From positions 1-20,015 of the forward strand of contig CAYXNM010000037.1 in assembly GCA_964466385.1 (NCBI GenBank): 20,015 nucleotides of DNA, written 5' to 3'. The position numbers and the translations under genes are program-made. Below are positions 1 to 7,831 of the stretch, one piece after another (within the stretch, counting starts at the first letter, position 1; the number at the start of each line of letters is the position of its first letter). A model generated the notes under the pieces. It was not told the origin of the DNA. It ran no database searches and worked only from the letters and a program-made list of their open reading frames with translations. This DNA comes from UBA5972 sp964466385 (lineage in GTDB: Bacteria; Pseudomonadota; Alphaproteobacteria; Rhodobacterales; Rhodobacteraceae).

Positions 1-215
1 ACCTCGCTGTCCGGTTTCACCGGGGTAAACCAGCTTTCCTTGTAGATGACCCCGTCAATCGCCAGCGAAACCCCCGCCTCGATCTGGCTTGCGAGGCCGG
101 GGTAATCGGTGCGCAAGGCGTCCAGCACCTCCTTGAACGAGGTCGCCTCGACCTCGACCTCGGCCTGACCGTCGGTCGCGCTTCTAAGCGACCCCCAGAT
201 CAGCACCCGGACCAT
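1..215 (-). CDS. MoaD/ThiS-family sulfur-carrier-like protein, partial
   Basis: The reading frame starts at the ATG at 215-213 and runs off the left edge after 71 codons, so the C-terminus is missing. It begins MVRVLIWGSLRSA and later reads SLAIDGVIYKESW and TPVKPDSEV, the ubiquitin-like beta-grasp pattern of MoaD/ThiS proteins (a beta strand, a helix, then an 'xxDG' strand followed by 'tplkdgDEV'). In this family a C-terminal Gly-Gly carries a thiocarboxylate that donates sulfur, for example to molybdopterin; that Gly-Gly would lie just beyond the window and cannot be checked. The start is one base after the stop of the molybdopterin subunit and has only a weak ribosome binding site, so translation is probably coupled. 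The position suggests dedicated molybdenum-cofactor supply or another sulfur-carrier role for the hydroxylase; that role is inference. Confidence 0.72.
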   Translation of the reverse strand, partial: MVRVLIWGSLRSATDGQAEVEVEATSFKEVLDALRTDYPGLASQIEAGVSLAIDGVIYKESWFTPVKPDSE

Positions 216-216
216 G

Positions 217-2191
217 TCAGTCTGACTTGGCCTTGATGGCCTTCAGCACCTTGGGCGGAGACATGGGCAGTTCGAAAAGCCGCGCGCCAGCAGCCTGTGC
301 CATGGCGTTCGAAATCGCCGCCAGCGGTGGCACGATCGAGGTTTCGCCGACTCCGCGCACGCCATAGGGGTGTCCCGGGTTGGGGATTTCCAAAATGACC
401 GTGTCGATTTTTGGCAAATCCGAGGCGACAGGCACGCGGTAGTCCAGAAAGCCCGGATTTTGCAAACGACCGTCTTTGCCGTAGATATATTCCTCGTTCA
501 GCGCCCAGCCGATGCCTTGTGCGGCACCGCCCTGCATTTGCCCCTCGACATAATCCGGATGGATGGCTTTGCCCGCGTCCTGGAAAACCGTGTAGCGCAG
601 CACGCGGGTTGCGCCGGTTTCGGGGTCGACCTCGATATCGCAAAGATGAACGCCAAAGCTCACACCGGCGCCGTCGACATTGACCTCGTGGTGGCCGGCA
701 ATCGGACCGCCCGTATTGCCGGATTGCGCGGCAATTTCGGCCAGCGACATCGGGGTGTGATCGCCCGCATTTGGCCCGGCGGGTTTGGCATAGCCATCTA
801 CCCACTCGACCGCCTCTTCATCGATACCCCAGATTTTCGCGGTGCGGCGGCACATCTCCTTGATCGCGGCACGGGCGGCCTTGATGGTGGCAAGCCCAAC
901 CGCAAAAGTGACCCGGCTGCCATCGGTGACTTCGTTAAATCCAAGCGAGTTCGTGTCCGCAACGATCGTGCGCACCTTGTCGTAAGGAATACCCAGCTCC
1001 TCGGCCGCCATCATCCCGATCGAGGCGCGAGAGCCGCCAATATCAGGGTTCCCCTCGGTCACGCCAACGGTTCCGTCAAAGTTGATGTTCAGCGTCACGC
1101 ATGTGTTGCCGCCGAAATTGAACCAGAACCCGCAACTGACACCGCGGCCCTGATTGGGGCCAAGCGGGGCCGCATAATGGGGGTGCTCCTTGGCCGCTTG
1201 AAGTGTGGCGACAAGGCCGATGTCGTCAAAAGTCGGCCCGTACGAGGATTTTGTGCCTTTCTTTGCCGCATTCATCAGCCGCACGTCCAATGGGTCGAGC
1301 GACAGTTCGGAACAAAGCTCATCCACCACCGCTTCGACCGCGTAGATTGCCATTGGTGCACCCGGTGCGCGATAGGCGGCCTGTCTGGGGCGGTTGGTCA
1401 TGACGTTGATGCCGTCAGACTTCACAGCCTCCAGATCATAGGCGGCAAAGGCGCATTGTGCGCCGAGAAAGTTGGTCATATTGGGAAAAGCGCCGCCCTG
1501 ATAGCGCAGCAACGCNNNNNNNNNNNNNNNNNNNNNNNNNNNNNNNNNNNNNNNNNNNNNNNNNNNNNNNNNNNNNNNNNNNNNNNNNNNNNNNNNNNNN
1601 NNNNNNNNNNNNNNNGGTGCGCTCGATCACCAGATCGGCCTTGGCAAATCCGGCCTCGATATCGCCGTGGCCAAACGTGCAGAAACTGGTGGTATTGTCG
1701 GAATATTCTTCGGGGACCTTGCGGTGGCGGCGCCCGTCCTGAACGATGGGCGCACCGGGTTTCAAAGCGTCCTCGATTTCCGTGACATGGGGCAGAACCT
1801 CGTAATCCACCTTGATCAGGGCAAGGGCCTTTCGCGCCACTTTGGCGCTGGTCGCGGCAATGGCGGCGACCGCGTGCCCGTCATAAAGCACTTTTTCGCG
1901 CGCGATGCAGTTATCCAAGACGTCGCGCGGATCCCCCTTAAGCTCGGCTGTGAAATCCGCTGATGTCACGATGGCCTTGACGCCGGGCACCGCTTCGGCG
2001 GCCGAGGTGTCAATCGACTTGATCCGCGCATGGGCGTGCGGGCTGCGCAGCATTTTGCCAACCAGCATTCCCGGCGCATAGGCATCCGCCCCGTACTGGG
2101 CGCGGCCCGTAACCTTGTCGACCCCATCAGGCCGGGCAACGCGCGTGCCGATGATATTGAAGTCGCGGCGTTGATATTCGTCCAATGCCAT
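217..2191 (-). CDS. Xanthine dehydrogenase-family molybdopterin-binding (large) subunit, interrupted by an assembly gap
   Basis: This is the catalytic molybdenum subunit of a three-part hydroxylase. The N-terminal 192 codons (2191-1616) start MALDEYQRRDFNIIGTRVAR and include RPDGVDKVTGRAQYGAD and SPHAHARI, typical of the a/b hammerhead domain. The C-terminal 432 codons (1515-220) carry YRAPGAPMAIYAVE, GNPDIGGSRAS, FQDAGKAIHP, EGQMQGGAAQGIGWAL and RGVGETSIVPP; the Glu of GVGE (codon at 345-343) matches the family's catalytic base. Visible protein is 624 residues against about 750-790 for the family, so roughly 130-160 residues, including the GGGFGxK region, lie in the gap. The loop AYRAPGAP differs from the AYxCSFR loop of form I CO dehydrogenase, so coxL is not justified. 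The gene starts 3 bases after the iron-sulfur subunit stop. Its substrate is unknown. Confidence 0.9.
1516..1615. other. Assembly gap of 100 N inside the molybdopterin subunit
   Basis: There are exactly 100 N. The codon boundaries on both sides (1616 and 1515) show that an intact gene needs a gap divisible by three, so 100 cannot be the true length. From family size the missing DNA is probably about 400-480 bp. Confidence 0.97.
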
Positions 2192-2194
2192 TGC

Positions 2195-2671
2195 TCAGGC
2201 CCCCCGCATTTCAGCTGCGGCATCCATTACCGCGTTGATGATCTTGTCATACCCCGTGCAGCGGCACAGGTTTCCGGCCAGCCAATAGCGGACCTCGCTT
2301 TCGCTGGGGTCCGGGTTTTTTTCCAAAAGCGCCTTGGAGGCGACCAGAATGCCCGGCGTGCAAATCCCGCATTGAAGCGCTGCATGTTCCAGAAACTTCT
2401 TTTGCAAGACATGCAGATTGTCCCCGTCCGCCATGCCTTCGACGGTGGCAATGTCGGCACCCTCGGCTTCGGCGGCCAGAACCAGACAGGAACAGACCAG
2501 ACGCCCGTTCAGCGTCACGCTGCACGCACCGCAATCGCCCGAGCCGCAGCCCTCTTTCGCGCCATTCAGACGCAATTCATCGCGCAGGACGTCCAACAGC
2601 GTGTCTTCCGGTTCGCACAGAAATTCAACCGCGTCGTCATTGACGGTCGTCTTGACATGGATTTTGCTCAT
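2195..2671 (-). CDS. [2Fe-2S]-binding small subunit of molybdenum hydroxylase
   Basis: This 158-residue protein passes electrons between the molybdenum centre and FAD in the xanthine dehydrogenase/CoxS family. The N-terminal plant-ferredoxin-like domain has GCGSGDCGACSV (Cys42, Cys47, Cys50) and SCL (Cys62). The C-terminal helical domain has QCGICTPG (Cys101, Cys104) and GNLCRCTGY (Cys136, Cys138). All eight cluster ligands are present and the length is normal for the family. Its ATG overlaps the stop of the upstream FAD subunit by four bases (ATGA at 2671-2668), so the two are translationally coupled. It is the middle gene of a CoxM-CoxS-CoxL ordered operon. Confidence 0.96.
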   Translation of the reverse strand: MSKIHVKTTVNDDAVEFLCEPEDTLLDVLRDELRLNGAKEGCGSGDCGACSVTLNGRLVCSCLVLAAEAEGADIATVEGMADGDNLHVLQKKFLEHAALQCGICTPGILVASKALLEKNPDPSESEVRYWLAGNLCRCTGYDKIINAVMDAAAEMRGA

Positions 2672-3531
2672 GAGTCTTCTCCTGCCCGTTGGTGCGCAAT
2701 TCTTGCGGCGCGTTTGGCCAGAACCCCGGCAACTTCGGTTCGAAATTCGATCGTGCCGCGTTTGTCGTCAATCGGCGCGCAGGCGGCCGAGCAGGCTGCC
2801 GCGAGCGCGTCCAGCGCTGCGTCGTCCAGCGATGTTCCGATGATTGCGTTGGCCGCTTCCGGAACCAGCAAAACGGTCGGAGCGACGGCCCCGAGCGTCA
2901 CGCGCGCGCCACTTATAGTCCCGTCGCTGCCCAATTCCAGATTAACGCCGGCAGAACAGACCGCGATATCCATTTCAGTGCGCGGAATGAACCGCAGATA
3001 TGCGTCTGACGCCTTCCCGGGGCGAGCCGGCAGAAAAATCGACGCGATGAATTCGCCCTTGCCAAGCGAGGTGCGTCCGGGGCTGACCGGGATATCGCCG
3101 ATGGAACAGTCCCGCGTTCCGTCTGGGCCTGCGACGCGGACGGTGGCGTCGGCTGCCAGCAAGGCCGGAACGCTGTCCGCCGCCGGGCTGGCGTTGCAAA
3201 GGTTGCCAGCCATCGTGCAGCGCCCTTGCACCTGGGTCGAGCCGATCAGGTCAAACGCTTCGGCAACGCCCGGCCAGGCCGCACAGATTGCGGCGTTTTC
3301 CTGAAGCTCGGCACCCGAGACCGCGGCGCCAATGCGAAAACCGCCATCCTCGGGCAGGATATCGCGCATTCCGCTGATATGTTTGATGTCGATCAGCATA
3401 TCCGGGTCGATCATGCCTGCGCGCAATTGCACCAAAAGGTCGGTTCCTCCTGCCAGAATGCGCGCCTTGTCGCCCATATTGGCAAGCAATTCACTGGCTT
3501 GTTCGATGGTCGAGGGGGAAATGTACTGCAT
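2668..3531 (-). CDS. FAD-binding medium subunit of molybdenum hydroxylase (CoxM/CutM type)
   Basis: This 287-residue protein is the flavin subunit that transfers electrons from the iron-sulfur clusters to the final acceptor. FAD-contact motifs are visible: AGGTDLL at residues 27-33 and TMAGNLCNASPAADS at 106-120, the family's T-x-GGN-x-C-x-ASPAGD signature with Ala in place of the first Gly of GGN and of the Gly in PAGD. The C-terminal CoxM domain follows. The length lacks room for the extra [4Fe-4S] insertion of 4-hydroxybenzoyl-CoA reductase HcrB, arguing against that reductive enzyme. The start has an AGGA ribosome binding site about nine bases upstream (in 3542-3547 on the minus strand). 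It is the first gene of the minus-strand operon and diverges from the thiolase across about 233 bp. Confidence 0.94.
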   Translation of the reverse strand: MQYISPSTIEQASELLANMGDKARILAGGTDLLVQLRAGMIDPDMLIDIKHISGMRDILPEDGGFRIGAAVSGAELQENAAICAAWPGVAEAFDLIGSTQVQGRCTMAGNLCNASPAADSVPALLAADATVRVAGPDGTRDCSIGDIPVSPGRTSLGKGEFIASIFLPARPGKASDAYLRFIPRTEMDIAVCSAGVNLELGSDGTISGARVTLGAVAPTVLLVPEAANAIIGTSLDDAALDALAAACSAACAPIDDKRGTIEFRTEVAGVLAKRAARIAHQRAGEDS

Positions 3532-3764
3532 GTTCGTTTTTTCCTGAATTTATCATTGCCGCGAGGCAGTCCTGCCCGTCGCGATTCGATCCCGGCGAGC
3601 ATGAATCGGGAACCCTGCAAGTTCAAGAGCATTCGACAGGGACGTCAAAGCAGAAAAGGCGCAATTTCGTAACGCTGCGTTCGATAAATCTGTGAATTGC
3701 ACCTTTGCTGTGGTCGTCCTAGGCTATGTGCAATTATCCGGAATCAAAAGAAGAGGAGTCTGTC
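3532..3764. promoter_or_regulatory. Divergent promoter region between the hydroxylase operon and the thiolase-ligase operon
   Basis: No gene is supported here. An inverted repeat AATTGCAC (3695-3702) / GTGCAATT (3728-3735) flanks a 25-base spacer. A possible sigma70 promoter for the thiolase is TTGCAC (3697-3702), 17-base spacer, TAGGCT (3720-3725), so the repeat arms would overlap the -35 element and the transcription start, where a repressor or activator could act. The ribosome binding site AGAGGAG (3752-3758) lies six bases before the GTG at 3765. Confidence 0.45.
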
Positions 3765-4931
3765 GTGGACGCGCGTATCGTAGGCTGGGGTCACACCCCT
3801 TTCGGCCGGTTGGATCGGACATTTGAGGACCTTATCGCGGATGCGGCACGCGAAGCGTTGGATCACGCGGGCATCGCTGCGCGCGATATTGACGGCATCT
3901 GGATGGGGCATTTCAACGGAGGCATGGTGACAGACGGTTTCCCGTCTTCTCTGGCGTTGGAGGTTGATGACGACTTGCGCTTCAAACCGGCCACGCGGCT
4001 GGAAAACGCCTGCGCCTCGGGCTCGGCTGCGGTTTATGCTGCGCGCACGGCCATTCAGGCGGGAAAAGCGCGTGCCGTGCTTGTTATTGGTGCCGAAAAG
4101 ATGACCGCCAAGGACACCAAGGGCGTGACCGAGGCGCTGATGACCGCCAGTTACCAGCCCGAGGAAGGCGGTATTTCCTTTCCCCAGGTCTTTGGCCGTT
4201 TTGCGGATTCCTATTTTCAGGCCTATGGGAACAAATCCGAAGCGTTGGCGCGCATCGCCGCCAAGAACCACAAGAATGCGGTGAAGAACCCGCTGGCGCA
4301 GATGCAAAAGGACGTGGGCTTTGAATTTTGCAACACGGTCAGCGACAAGAACCCCTTGGTGGCTGCGCCCTTGCGGCTGACGGATTGCTCGCTGATCACC
4401 GATGGTGCGGCCGCGCTGGTGATGGTGGCCGAGGATATGGCAGACGGGTTTGAACGCTCGGTCCGGTTCCGGGCAGGCCAGCAGGTCAATGACTTCCTGC
4501 CCATGTCGCGCCGGGATCTGTTGAAGTTCGAGGGTCCGGCGCTGGCCTTCGCCCGCGCATTTGACGAGGCTGGGATCACGGTCGATGATCTTGATTTTGC
4601 CGAAGTTCACGACTGTTTCACCATCGCTGAGATGCTGGTGTACGAGGCCATGGGCCTGACCCCGCAAGGGCAAGGTGCGCGCGCGATCGACGAAGGTTGG
4701 GTTCTGGCCGATGGAAAGCTGCCCATCAACCTGTCAGGCGGATTAAAGGCCAAGGGGCACCCGGTTGGGGCGACCGGCGTTTCCATGCATGCATTGACCG
4801 CGGCGCAAGTGACGGGCGAGGCGGGATCTTTGCAAAAAGAAGGGGCCGCGCTTGGATGCATATTCAATATGGGCGGATCGGGCGTTGCGAATTATTGCTC
4901 GGTGCTTGAGGCCGACAAGGGCAGCGCATGA
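3765..4931 (+). CDS. SCP-x-type thiolase (acetyl-CoA acetyltransferase-like)
   Basis: This 388-residue thiolase begins VDARIVGWGHTPFGRLD. It likely cleaves a beta-ketoacyl-CoA or condenses acyl-CoAs. Active-site motifs are NACASGSAA with nucleophile Cys83, EVHDCF (282-285), GHPVGATG (331-338, His332) and NMGGSG (368-373); the HDCF form is that of SCP-x-type rather than classical biosynthetic thiolases. I chose the GTG at 3765 because AGAGGAG lies six bases upstream and the product then begins at the conserved first strand; the in-frame ATG at 3726 would add 13 unconserved residues and falls inside the promoter. The stop overlaps the ligase start (ATGA, 4928-4931). Many SCP-x-like thiolases are paired with a DUF35 OB-fold protein; none is visible here. 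Confidence 0.92.
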   Translation: MDARIVGWGHTPFGRLDRTFEDLIADAAREALDHAGIAARDIDGIWMGHFNGGMVTDGFPSSLALEVDDDLRFKPATRLENACASGSAAVYAARTAIQAGKARAVLVIGAEKMTAKDTKGVTEALMTASYQPEEGGISFPQVFGRFADSYFQAYGNKSEALARIAAKNHKNAVKNPLAQMQKDVGFEFCNTVSDKNPLVAAPLRLTDCSLITDGAAALVMVAEDMADGFERSVRFRAGQQVNDFLPMSRRDLLKFEGPALAFARAFDEAGITVDDLDFAEVHDCFTIAEMLVYEAMGLTPQGQGARAIDEGWVLADGKLPINLSGGLKAKGHPVGATGVSMHALTAAQVTGEAGSLQKEGAALGCIFNMGGSGVANYCSVLEADKGSA

Positions 4932-6454
4932 ACCCCGCTGAATGGCTGGCGCGAACCGCTCGGTTGAAGCCGGATGCGCCAGCGCTGTTGCGCGGAACCG
5001 AAATTCGGGGCGATTACCGCGAATTCGCCGCACGCGCGGCGGCCATCGGCGGGTGGTTGACCCATGAAAAAGGGGTTCGCAAGGGCGACCGGGTCGCCGT
5101 TTTCATGTCAAACCGGACCGAGGTTCTGGAGGTGCTTTACGGCATCTGGTTTGCCGGTGCCGCAGCCGTGCCGATCAATGCAAAGCTGCACCCAAAAGAG
5201 GCGGACTGGATTCTGCGCAACGCCGAAGCAAGCGTCGTCCTTTCGTCCCGCGACGTGGGCTCGGATCTTGGGTATGGGGGCGAAGCCGGTGAACCCTCGC
5301 CCGTGATGGTCGATGGGCGGGATTACGGGGATATGCTGGCCCACGCGCCATTGGTGGCCCCGGTTGCGTTGGCGAGCCACGACATGGTCTGGCTGTTCTA
5401 CACGTCAGGGACGACGGGGCAGCCCAAAGGGGTGATGATCTCGGCTGGTAATATTGCGGCGATGACGTTCACCTATTTTGTCGATGTGGATGACGTTTAT
5501 GAAAAAGACGCAATCCTTTATGCTGCCCCCATGTCACATGGCGCAGGCATCTACAATTTTATGCATGTCTTACGCGGTGCGCGACATGTCGTGCCCGTTT
5601 CGGGCGGGTTTGACGCAGGCGAAATCCTGACATTGGCAAAACAGATCGGAAGCGTTTCGATGTTTGCAGCCCCAACCATGGTCAAACGACTGGTGGAAAG
5701 TGCCAAGGCCGCCGGGGAAACCGGCGAAGGGTTGCGCACGATCACCTATGCGGGCGGGCCGATGTATGTCGCAGACATCATGGACGCGGTTGACGTCATG
5801 GGGCCGCGTTTTGTTCAGGCCTATGGTCAGGGCGAATGCCCGATGGCGATCACCGCCCTTGCGCGTGATCAGGTTGCCGACAGGACGCACCCCAACTGGC
5901 GCGCGCGGCTTGGGTCTGTCGGGCGCGCGCAAAGTGCCGTGCGCGTGCGTGTGGCTGACGCGAATGGCGATACTCTGCCCATTGGCGAGATTGGCGAGAT
6001 CATGGTCTCGGGCGCGCCGGTCATGCCGGGCTATTGGAAAAACGAGGCCGCGACGGCGGCAACTTTGCGCGATGGCTGGCTGTTGACGGGCGATATGGGG
6101 GCGATGGATGCGGATGGGTTTCTGACGCTGCATGATCGCTCGAAAGACATGATTATATCAGGCGGATCGAACGTTTACCCGCGCGAGGTCGAGGAAGTGC
6201 TTCTGGGTCATCCTGACGTCGCCGAGGTGGCTGTGGTTGGCCGCAAGCACCCTGAATGGGGGGAAGAGGTTGTTGCCTTTGTGGTTGGCAAGGGTCAAGC
6301 GCCTGATCCCGTTGAGCTGGACGGATTGTGCCTTGAGAATATCGCACGGTTCAAACGTCCGAAGGAATATATCACCTTGGAATCCTTACCAAAAAACAAC
6401 TATGGCAAGGTGTTGAAGACAGAATTGCGTGCGGTGCTGAAGGGGCGCGAATAG
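4928..6454 (+). CDS. AMP-forming acyl-CoA ligase (ANL superfamily)
   Basis: This 508-residue protein should activate a carboxylic acid to its acyl-CoA through an acyl-adenylate. The ATP-binding loop FYTSGTTGQPKG is at 157-168, the TGD motif at 387-389, the hinge region LHDRSKDMIISGGSNVYP at 401-418, and the C-terminal lysine (NYGK, Lys494) in the expected place. The A5 motif reads YGQGE (299-303) instead of the usual YGxTE, marking a particular subfamily. It is translationally coupled to the thiolase, which points to a shared pathway with the divergent molybdenum hydroxylase. Length and domain order are normal for fatty or aromatic acid-CoA ligases; substrate class cannot be read from sequence alone. 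Confidence 0.93.
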   Translation: MNPAEWLARTARLKPDAPALLRGTEIRGDYREFAARAAAIGGWLTHEKGVRKGDRVAVFMSNRTEVLEVLYGIWFAGAAAVPINAKLHPKEADWILRNAEASVVLSSRDVGSDLGYGGEAGEPSPVMVDGRDYGDMLAHAPLVAPVALASHDMVWLFYTSGTTGQPKGVMISAGNIAAMTFTYFVDVDDVYEKDAILYAAPMSHGAGIYNFMHVLRGARHVVPVSGGFDAGEILTLAKQIGSVSMFAAPTMVKRLVESAKAAGETGEGLRTITYAGGPMYVADIMDAVDVMGPRFVQAYGQGECPMAITALARDQVADRTHPNWRARLGSVGRAQSAVRVRVADANGDTLPIGEIGEIMVSGAPVMPGYWKNEAATAATLRDGWLLTGDMGAMDADGFLTLHDRSKDMIISGGSNVYPREVEEVLLGHPDVAEVAVVGRKHPEWGEEVVAFVVGKGQAPDPVELDGLCLENIARFKRPKEYITLESLPKNNYGKVLKTELRAVLKGRE

Positions 6455-6520
6455 GGCGGGAACCGGGGTTTCTTTCGTCTGGCTGTGGAATGGATATTTG
6501 AGCCACAAAGACGTGAGGGG

Positions 6521-7825
6521 TCAGAGCCGGTCGAGAAGGCTGTACCAGGTCATGGCGAGGACGAGGAGGGGCCAGCGCAGGGTGATCCCTCCCGGAAAGC
6601 GGGGGGTTGGAACGGCGGCCATCGTCTCGAACTTTTCGGCTTGTCCGGCGATGGCTTCGGCCATGATTTGCCCTGCCATGGTCGCCATTGCGACCCCGTG
6701 GCCGGAAAATCCGCTGGCGTTAAAGATGTTTTTGCCGATTCTCCGGAAATGCGGCATCCGCGACATGGTGATGCCGAGCGTGCCGCCCCAGGCATAGTCT
6801 ATTCTGGTTTCTTCAAGCTGCGGGTAGATTTCCAGCATCGGTTTGCGGACCGCGCGGGCGATATCTTTGGGGAAACGGTACCCATAGGATTCCGAGCCTC
6901 CGAACAACATGCGGCGATCCTGAGACAGGCGGAAATAATTGACGACAAACCGGCTGTCGGCAACCGCGTGGTTTTCACGGAGTAGGTTTTGGGCGGTCGC
7001 TTCGCTAAGAGGTTCGGTTGCGATGATGAAATTGTTGATGGGCATCACGCGGCGGGCAACGTGGGTGTTCAGGGTTCCAAGGTAGCCGTTACATCCCATG
7101 ACGATGAAATCCGCAGCAACGCTGGCGCTTTCCGTCGTTATGCGCGCGCGCGTGCCTTCGGTGATGGACGTAACTTTACTGTTTTCAAAAATACGAACGC
7201 CCGCCCTCTGCGCAGCATTTGCCAAGCCGAGCGCGTAATTCAGCGGATGCAGATGGCCCGAGCCCATGTCGAGCGCCCCGCCGAAGTAGGATTTTGACCC
7301 GACGAGATGGCGTATCTGGGTTTTGTCGAGCGGTGTTATCTGGTGGTAGCCGTATTTTGTGTTCAGTTTTTCAGCATATTCGTGGCTGTGGCGCACAAAG
7401 CGCTGGCGGTGGTCAGCGTAGATGATGCCGGGCGTGTAACCGCATTTTATGTCGTGTTTTTCGATCAGCGATCGCACCAAGTTCGTCGACGCCAGCGCGA
7501 TGTCCCAAAGCGCGTGCGCGCGGGTTTCGCCGAGCGATTTTTCCAGCTCGTCCTGATCGCTGCGTTGTCCCGACCCGACCTGACCGCCGTTCCGCCCAGA
7601 GGCTCCCCAGCCGGCGCGGTGCGCCTCTAGCAGCACGACATCATAGCCTTTTTCGGCCAGATGAAGTGCCGAAGACAGACCTGTGAACCCTCCGCCAACG
7701 ACACAGACGTCGCAAGAGATTTCCCCGGTGGCCGTGGGGGCAACCGGACCCGGGTCCGCCGTTGCGGTATAGTAAGACCCCTTTGGGTAAACACCCTGCT
7801 GGTCATTGGCGGTAAGTAAATCCAT
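6521..7825 (-). CDS. puuB: FAD-dependent oxidase of the DadA family, gamma-glutamylputrescine oxidase (PuuB)-like
   Basis: This 434-residue flavoprotein carries the N-terminal dinucleotide-binding motif VVGGGFTGLSSALHLAEKG (GxGxxG at 44-49), then E67 at the end of the second strand and GWGASGRNGGQ (72-82), the usual pattern of PuuB/OrdL-like amine oxidases. A C-terminal segment ASGFSGHGVAMATMAGQ supplies the second FAD contact. Such enzymes oxidise gamma-glutamylputrescine or a related secondary or primary amine, releasing an aldehyde, hydrogen peroxide and ammonia. It lies six bases downstream of the class III aminotransferase, with AGGA directly abutting the ATG, so translation is probably coupled. 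No PuuA-type glutamylputrescine synthetase is present in the window, so its exact amine substrate is open. Confidence 0.85.
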   Translation of the reverse strand: MDLLTANDQQGVYPKGSYYTATADPGPVAPTATGEISCDVCVVGGGFTGLSSALHLAEKGYDVVLLEAHRAGWGASGRNGGQVGSGQRSDQDELEKSLGETRAHALWDIALASTNLVRSLIEKHDIKCGYTPGIIYADHRQRFVRHSHEYAEKLNTKYGYHQITPLDKTQIRHLVGSKSYFGGALDMGSGHLHPLNYALGLANAAQRAGVRIFENSKVTSITEGTRARITTESASVAADFIVMGCNGYLGTLNTHVARRVMPINNFIIATEPLSEATAQNLLRENHAVADSRFVVNYFRLSQDRRMLFGGSESYGYRFPKDIARAVRKPMLEIYPQLEETRIDYAWGGTLGITMSRMPHFRRIGKNIFNASGFSGHGVAMATMAGQIMAEAIAGQAEKFETMAAVPTPRFPGGITLRWPLLVLAMTWYSLLDRL

Positions 7826-7831
7826 TCCTGT

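Noticed and set aside
370..1785. Long plus-strand open frame opposite the molybdopterin subunit
   Set aside because: It is antisense to a clearly conserved gene, has no family features and runs through the N block; it is a GC-rich shadow frame.
2030..3304. 424-codon plus-strand open frame opposite the hydroxylase small and medium subunits
   Set aside because: It is antisense to two genes with intact cofactor motifs and has no domain of its own.
217..3531. Aerobic CO dehydrogenase (coxMSL)
   Set aside because: Subunit order matches, but the large-subunit loop reads AYRAPGAP and not the AYxCSFR of form I enzymes, so a CO role is unsupported.
6455..6520. Bidirectional terminator between the ligase and the oxidase
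   Set aside because: The 66 bases between the convergent genes contain only short imperfect pairings and no T-run; no terminator can be supported.
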